Assembly (NCBI RefSeq): GCF_003977595.1
Contig: NZ_RYYR01000004.1
Coordinates: 124,001 to 188,000, forward strand
Source: Lysinibacillus antri
Lineage (GTDB): Bacteria; Bacillota; Bacilli; Bacillales_A; Planococcaceae
Length of the DNA: 64,000 nt
Direction of reading: 5' to 3'
The notes beneath the pieces were generated by a model. It saw nothing but the letters and a program-made list of their open reading frames with translations. It was not told where the DNA came from and searched no databases. Position 1 is the stretch's first letter. Every line of letters starts with the position of its first letter. Below are positions 60,955-64,000 of the stretch, one piece after another. The position numbers and the translations under genes were made by a program.

Positions 60955-62181
60955 CTAAATGATATTGGTATTTTGATCTTGATTTTGAATGGATCGTTTA
61001 GCTTGTGGACGATGATGGAACAGATAATAGAAGGTAGTTGATAACAACGTAATGATCCCTGCTACCGCATACATCATGCTGTAATTTACGATGGAAGCAA
61101 TCAGTCCCATAAAATAAGATCCTAATCCATAGCCTAAGTCGAAAAACAGTAAGAATGTTGCTGTTGCGATACCTCTGCGATGGATTGGGGAAAGCTTTAC
61201 AGTAAGTGCTTGAAAACATGAAAATAATGCCCCATAACCGATACCCATTAGTAAACCAGAAACTAAAACCATCTTTCCGGAATGAGATTGACTTAACATT
61301 AATAGACCAATTCCAAACAATAAAATAGATGGGTAATACAAATAATGTTCTTTATATTTATCAAATGCTTTCCCGACGATTGGACGAAATACAACAATCA
61401 TCATGGCAAACACAACGAAAAATAGGCTTGCTATTTGAGTTTGATGGATTTCAGCAGTAAAAGAAGCTAAAAATCCAGATAAAGAGCTATATGAAAAGGC
61501 AAGTAAAAAGGCAAGTAATGAAATCGGCAAAGCTTTTAGTTCGATAAAATCACTAAAATGCATTCTCTTTTTATCAGTTGGTACTGTGTTCTGATCTAAT
61601 ACAGTGCCAATTTGCTTTTGCTGTGAAACTCGCAAAACAACTGCAAATAGGAGGGAAAGTGCTGAAATTATACAGGCAGCTACAAGCAAAACTGTGATGT
61701 TCTTGTCTTTCCATAAAAAAAGGCCGCATGCTGGTCCAATTACCATCGCAAGACTCATGAACATACTAAAATAACCGACTCCTTCACCTTGTCGCGAAAT
61801 GGGAATAACCGACGAGGCAATCGTAGTAGTAGCAGTTGAGGCAAGCGCATAGCCCATTCCGTGAATAAATCGAATTGCTAGAAAAACAACGATGCCCATT
61901 GCCCCGAAATAACAGAAGGAGGCGATTAGAAAAAGGCCTAAACCTACTAAAGCCATTTTCTTGCTGCCAAAACGGTCTACCCATATACCGGAGAAAGGTC
62001 TTATCAAAACAATACCAAGGGAATAAATCGTAATGGCCAAGCCCATCTGTTGTTCGTTCCCATTTAAAATATCTTTTACATATAAGGGGAAAGCGGTCGC
62101 TAGAATATAAAAGTTTAGTGACACAAAAAAGTTACTTAAACACACAAAAATAAAATCTTTCGTCCAAATTTTCTCTTTCAT
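60955..62181 (-). CDS. MFS transporter
   Basis: 408 residues with twelve membrane segments. RPFSGIWVDRFGSKKMALVG is the loop 2-3 motif and RPIVGKAFDKYKEHY its second-half echo. Probably a proton-driven exporter of a small molecule or drug. It diverges from a LysR regulator gene across 126 bases, so it is likely that regulator's target. Start ATG 62181 on the minus strand. Confidence 0.88.
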   Translation of the reverse strand: MKEKIWTKDFIFVCLSNFFVSLNFYILATAFPLYVKDILNGNEQQMGLAITIYSLGIVLIRPFSGIWVDRFGSKKMALVGLGLFLIASFCYFGAMGIVVFLAIRFIHGMGYALASTATTTIASSVIPISRQGEGVGYFSMFMSLAMVIGPACGLFLWKDKNITVLLVAACIISALSLLFAVVLRVSQQKQIGTVLDQNTVPTDKKRMHFSDFIELKALPISLLAFLLAFSYSSLSGFLASFTAEIHQTQIASLFFVVFAMMIVVFRPIVGKAFDKYKEHYLYYPSILLFGIGLLMLSQSHSGKMVLVSGLLMGIGYGALFSCFQALTVKLSPIHRRGIATATFLLFFDLGYGLGSYFMGLIASIVNYSMMYAVAGIITLLSTTFYYLFHHRPQAKRSIQNQDQNTNII

Positions 62182-62234
62182 TTATTTCTTCTCTTCTTTC
62201 TTACATGACTCAATTTTAACTTTAATGATTATAT

Positions 62235-62246
62235 AGTTAAATAACT
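62235..62246. promoter_or_regulatory. Candidate operator in the MFS/LysR divergent region
   Basis: AGTTA-AA-TAACT, an inverted repeat inside an ATA...TAT context between the two divergent starts. LysR proteins usually bind a dyad in such a position. Confidence 0.4.
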
Positions 62247-62307
62247 TTTATGTATAATTATAATTATTAATAATAATATTAGTTTAGCTAATGCAAAGGG
62301 GATTACC

Positions 62308-63210
62308 ATGAATTTCGAACAGTTGGAATACATAAAAGAAGTGATTGAAACTAAATCCATGTCGATTGCTGCCAAAAATCTACATGTAACACAATCTGCA
62401 ATCAGCCAATCGATTTCATTATTAGAAAAGGAATTTGGCGTTCAACTATTTAAACGCTCAAGAAATGGAACGATTCCAACTGAAGAAGGGAAAAACATTA
62501 TTGCGAAAGTCCTTGAAATATTAAAAAAAGCAGATGAATTAAAAGAAGAGGTTCAATCTTTAACTTCTTCCTATATCGGAGAATTAAAGATTGCCACAGT
62601 TCCAAGTATATTTATGACGTATTTACCTAAAGCACTAGCTAAATTTAAAAAGGATTTCCCACAAATAAAAGTAACGATTATGGAAATGGACAATAAAGAT
62701 GTAATAGAAGAAGTGAATCAAAACAAAGTAGATTTGGGCTTAATTGCGCTATTTAATACTGTTAAACACACATTTCCTGAACATATTGCTTTTCACTCAT
62801 TTCAAACTCAAGGAACATTTCATGTGATCGTTCCGAAAGATTCTGTATTGGCTTTTAGTAAAGAACTTCAGTTAATTGATATACGAGAGTACCCATTCGT
62901 TATATACGGAAAAAATTTCTATAACAATCTGATTGAGGATTTTGAAAAACATTTTGGCCCATTAAATATTATTTTTAAATCTACTAACTCAGAGGTAATC
63001 AAAAAATCCGTATCAGAAGGGGTGGGGATTAGTATAGTATCTAGTTTGATGTTAATGGACGATCCATATTTGGAAAGTGGGCGAATTATTTCTATACCTC
63101 TAACTGGTCATCCTCTTAATTTTCACCTCTTATTCGGTGGTATCTACTCAAAAAACCGAAACCAAACCCGACTCATAAAAAAATTCCTCGAATACTTTGA
63201 GAGACAATAG
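62308..63210 (+). CDS. LysR-family transcriptional regulator
   Basis: 300 residues. The N-terminal helix-turn-helix (SMSIAAKNLHVTQSAISQSI, about 17-36) and KEFGVQLFKRSRNGTIPTEEG are typical, followed by the two-lobed effector domain (from about 90). It probably controls the divergent MFS gene. Start ATG 62308 after AAGGGG. Confidence 0.92.
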   Translation: MNFEQLEYIKEVIETKSMSIAAKNLHVTQSAISQSISLLEKEFGVQLFKRSRNGTIPTEEGKNIIAKVLEILKKADELKEEVQSLTSSYIGELKIATVPSIFMTYLPKALAKFKKDFPQIKVTIMEMDNKDVIEEVNQNKVDLGLIALFNTVKHTFPEHIAFHSFQTQGTFHVIVPKDSVLAFSKELQLIDIREYPFVIYGKNFYNNLIEDFEKHFGPLNIIFKSTNSEVIKKSVSEGVGISIVSSLMLMDDPYLESGRIISIPLTGHPLNFHLLFGGIYSKNRNQTRLIKKFLEYFERQ

Positions 63211-63591
63211 GGGACGGTGGGAAAACAGGGACAGGTTCATTATCCGAGTTTCAGTTCTCAACTCTATTTACTAACAGGATTTTGCATAACAACTTTATCT
63301 CGTTCACATGAAATTTTGATATATTTTTACATAAGGAGTACAGATATTTTTAGGTAGATAAAGTTGTACAAAATTGGTTTGCATTCTTTGTGAAAAATGT
63401 ACTTAAACAATCGGGTGTGAGTGTGGCATAAACCGTTTTCTTCTTCAACTAAGGGGGGCTTTAGTAAAAGAAGAAAGAGTTCTACATATTAGTCAGATCT
63501 AATATGTAGAACCCTTTAATTTTTCTATCTTTTATTAAATTAGGTCTTGATAATTTTAAAAAGCTCCTCTTTTTCCTTTGTTAGCGATAAA
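63211..63591. other. 381-base convergent gap
   Basis: It begins with GGGACGGTGGGAAAACAGGG and ACAGGTTC (63211-63238), a sequence type I know as recurrent in bacilli, and contains a bidirectional terminator at 63478-63523. Nothing else is recognised. Confidence 0.5.
63478..63523. terminator. Bidirectional terminator
   Basis: AGTTCTACATATTA pairs with TAATATGTAGAACC (one mismatch-type end) around an 8-base loop; T-rich on the plus side and A-rich upstream, so it can serve both converging genes. Confidence 0.8.
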
Positions 63592-64000
63592 TTAATAGGT
63601 TTTTTCAAATGAGAATGGTCCAGTATTTTTTAATGTATGATCGAAAAATTTCACAATTAGTTCATTCTCTTTTTCTATACACTCATATTTATCAATGGAC
63701 GCTTTCCCTCCTTGCAAAACGGTTGCAAGGATAGGAGAGACGAGTGATAAATCGGTGAAACTTAAATGTTTTGCGCCTTGGAAATGAACGGAGTATACTT
63801 CTTTTCCACTTTTTTCTATGGTGTTGTTCGCCGCATAAGTAGAATTGCTTTCAAGTTGTTCCCACACATCATCAGAATAGATGTTCAGTAGTGGTGTAGA
63901 ATATTCCTTGTTATTTGATATAAAATTATCGGACTCTTGATCATATACCAGTTCACTAAACAATGGTCCATCTATATTCACAACTGCTTTTATATCATTT
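63592..64000 (-). CDS. Alpha/beta-hydrolase (esterase-like), 3' part
   Basis: The frame continues past the right edge, so the start lies outside; the GTG at 63981 is internal. The readable end holds KAVVNIDGPLFSELV, where a strand after the nucleophile elbow is usual, and FQGAKHLSFTDLSLVSPIL, in which His belongs to the catalytic triad. This resembles the PAF-acetylhydrolase/dienelactone-hydrolase-like secreted esterases of bacilli. The nucleophile Ser is outside the window. Confidence 0.7.
   Translation of the reverse strand, partial: NDIKAVVNIDGPLFSELVYDQESDNFISNNKEYSTPLLNIYSDDVWEQLESNSTYAANNTIEKSGKEVYSVHFQGAKHLSFTDLSLVSPILATVLQGGKASIDKYECIEKENELIVKFFDHTLKNTGPFSFEKTY

Overview
The window is low-GC Gram-positive chromosome. 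AGGAGG-type ribosome sites, frequent TTG/GTG starts, many hairpin-plus-T-run terminators, a spore cortex lytic enzyme (CwlJ), an aspartokinase of the YclM type, bacilliredoxin, YpjP, YfmS, YhfW and a SigW-type promoter in front of yuaF-floT all point to an endospore-forming member of the Bacillales. I would guess the Lysinibacillus/Solibacillus/Viridibacillus side of the order, but nothing here proves the genus. I saw no tRNA, rRNA or CRISPR array.

Layout. 1-1663 is the 3' part of a type IA topoisomerase (topB). 1762-17187 is a cobalamin (B12) locus in two transcription units, each led by a cobalamin riboswitch with its own terminator. The first unit makes the corrin ring by the anaerobic, early-cobalt route: sirohydrochlorin synthesis (cobA, sirC), cobalt insertion (a CbiW-CbiX fusion), then CbiL, CbiH60, CbiF, CbiG, CbiD, CbiET, CbiJ and CbiC, plus a nitroreductase-family protein and a methyltransferase of unknown role. 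The second unit is the cobalt ECF transporter cbiMNQO. The amidation and nucleotide-loop genes (cbiA, cbiP, cbiB, cobU/S/T) are absent, so they must lie elsewhere if the pathway is complete. A 25-bp direct repeat (23/25) brackets the whole locus.

17294-25618 holds a second metal system. It encodes a 1276-residue multicopper oxidase that I recognise as the manganese oxidase MnxG, preceded by two small subunits (MnxE/MnxF-like), flanked by larger relatives of these small proteins, and accompanied by a CopC-CopD copper-import fusion. Five small proteins around the oxidase appear to share one small beta-barrel-like motif.

26111-34468 is mostly ordinary: aspartokinase, a DoxX protein, a Tubby/LURP-like protein, a Na/phosphate symporter, a YqcI/YcgG protein, a tiny Tyr/Pro/Arg-rich protein and a Rieske-containing oxidoreductase. 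34539-36275 is a mobile-element graveyard: a 1552-bp cassette with perfect 14-bp inverted ends and 9-bp target duplications but no transposase, a Bacillus-type repeat nested in it, and an IS91-like transposase fragment. Next comes a second copy of the symporter and then scattered stress, copper and spore genes.

44326-44645 looks like an independent non-coding RNA gene with its own promoter and terminator, followed on the opposite strand by a 24-residue hydrophobic peptide gene. ypjP, thyA and dfrA are adjacent in B. subtilis but are pushed apart here by about 5.9 kb and 4.8 kb of extra genes. One block, 45553-48719, is bracketed by a 46-bp direct repeat of the ypjP terminator. thyA itself is split by a 288-nt group I intron closely resembling the phage T4 td intron, without a homing endonuclease. 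Two diguanylate cyclases flank thyA. The window ends with yuaF-floT, a YciI protein, a divergent MFS exporter/LysR regulator pair and the 3' end of an esterase-like gene.
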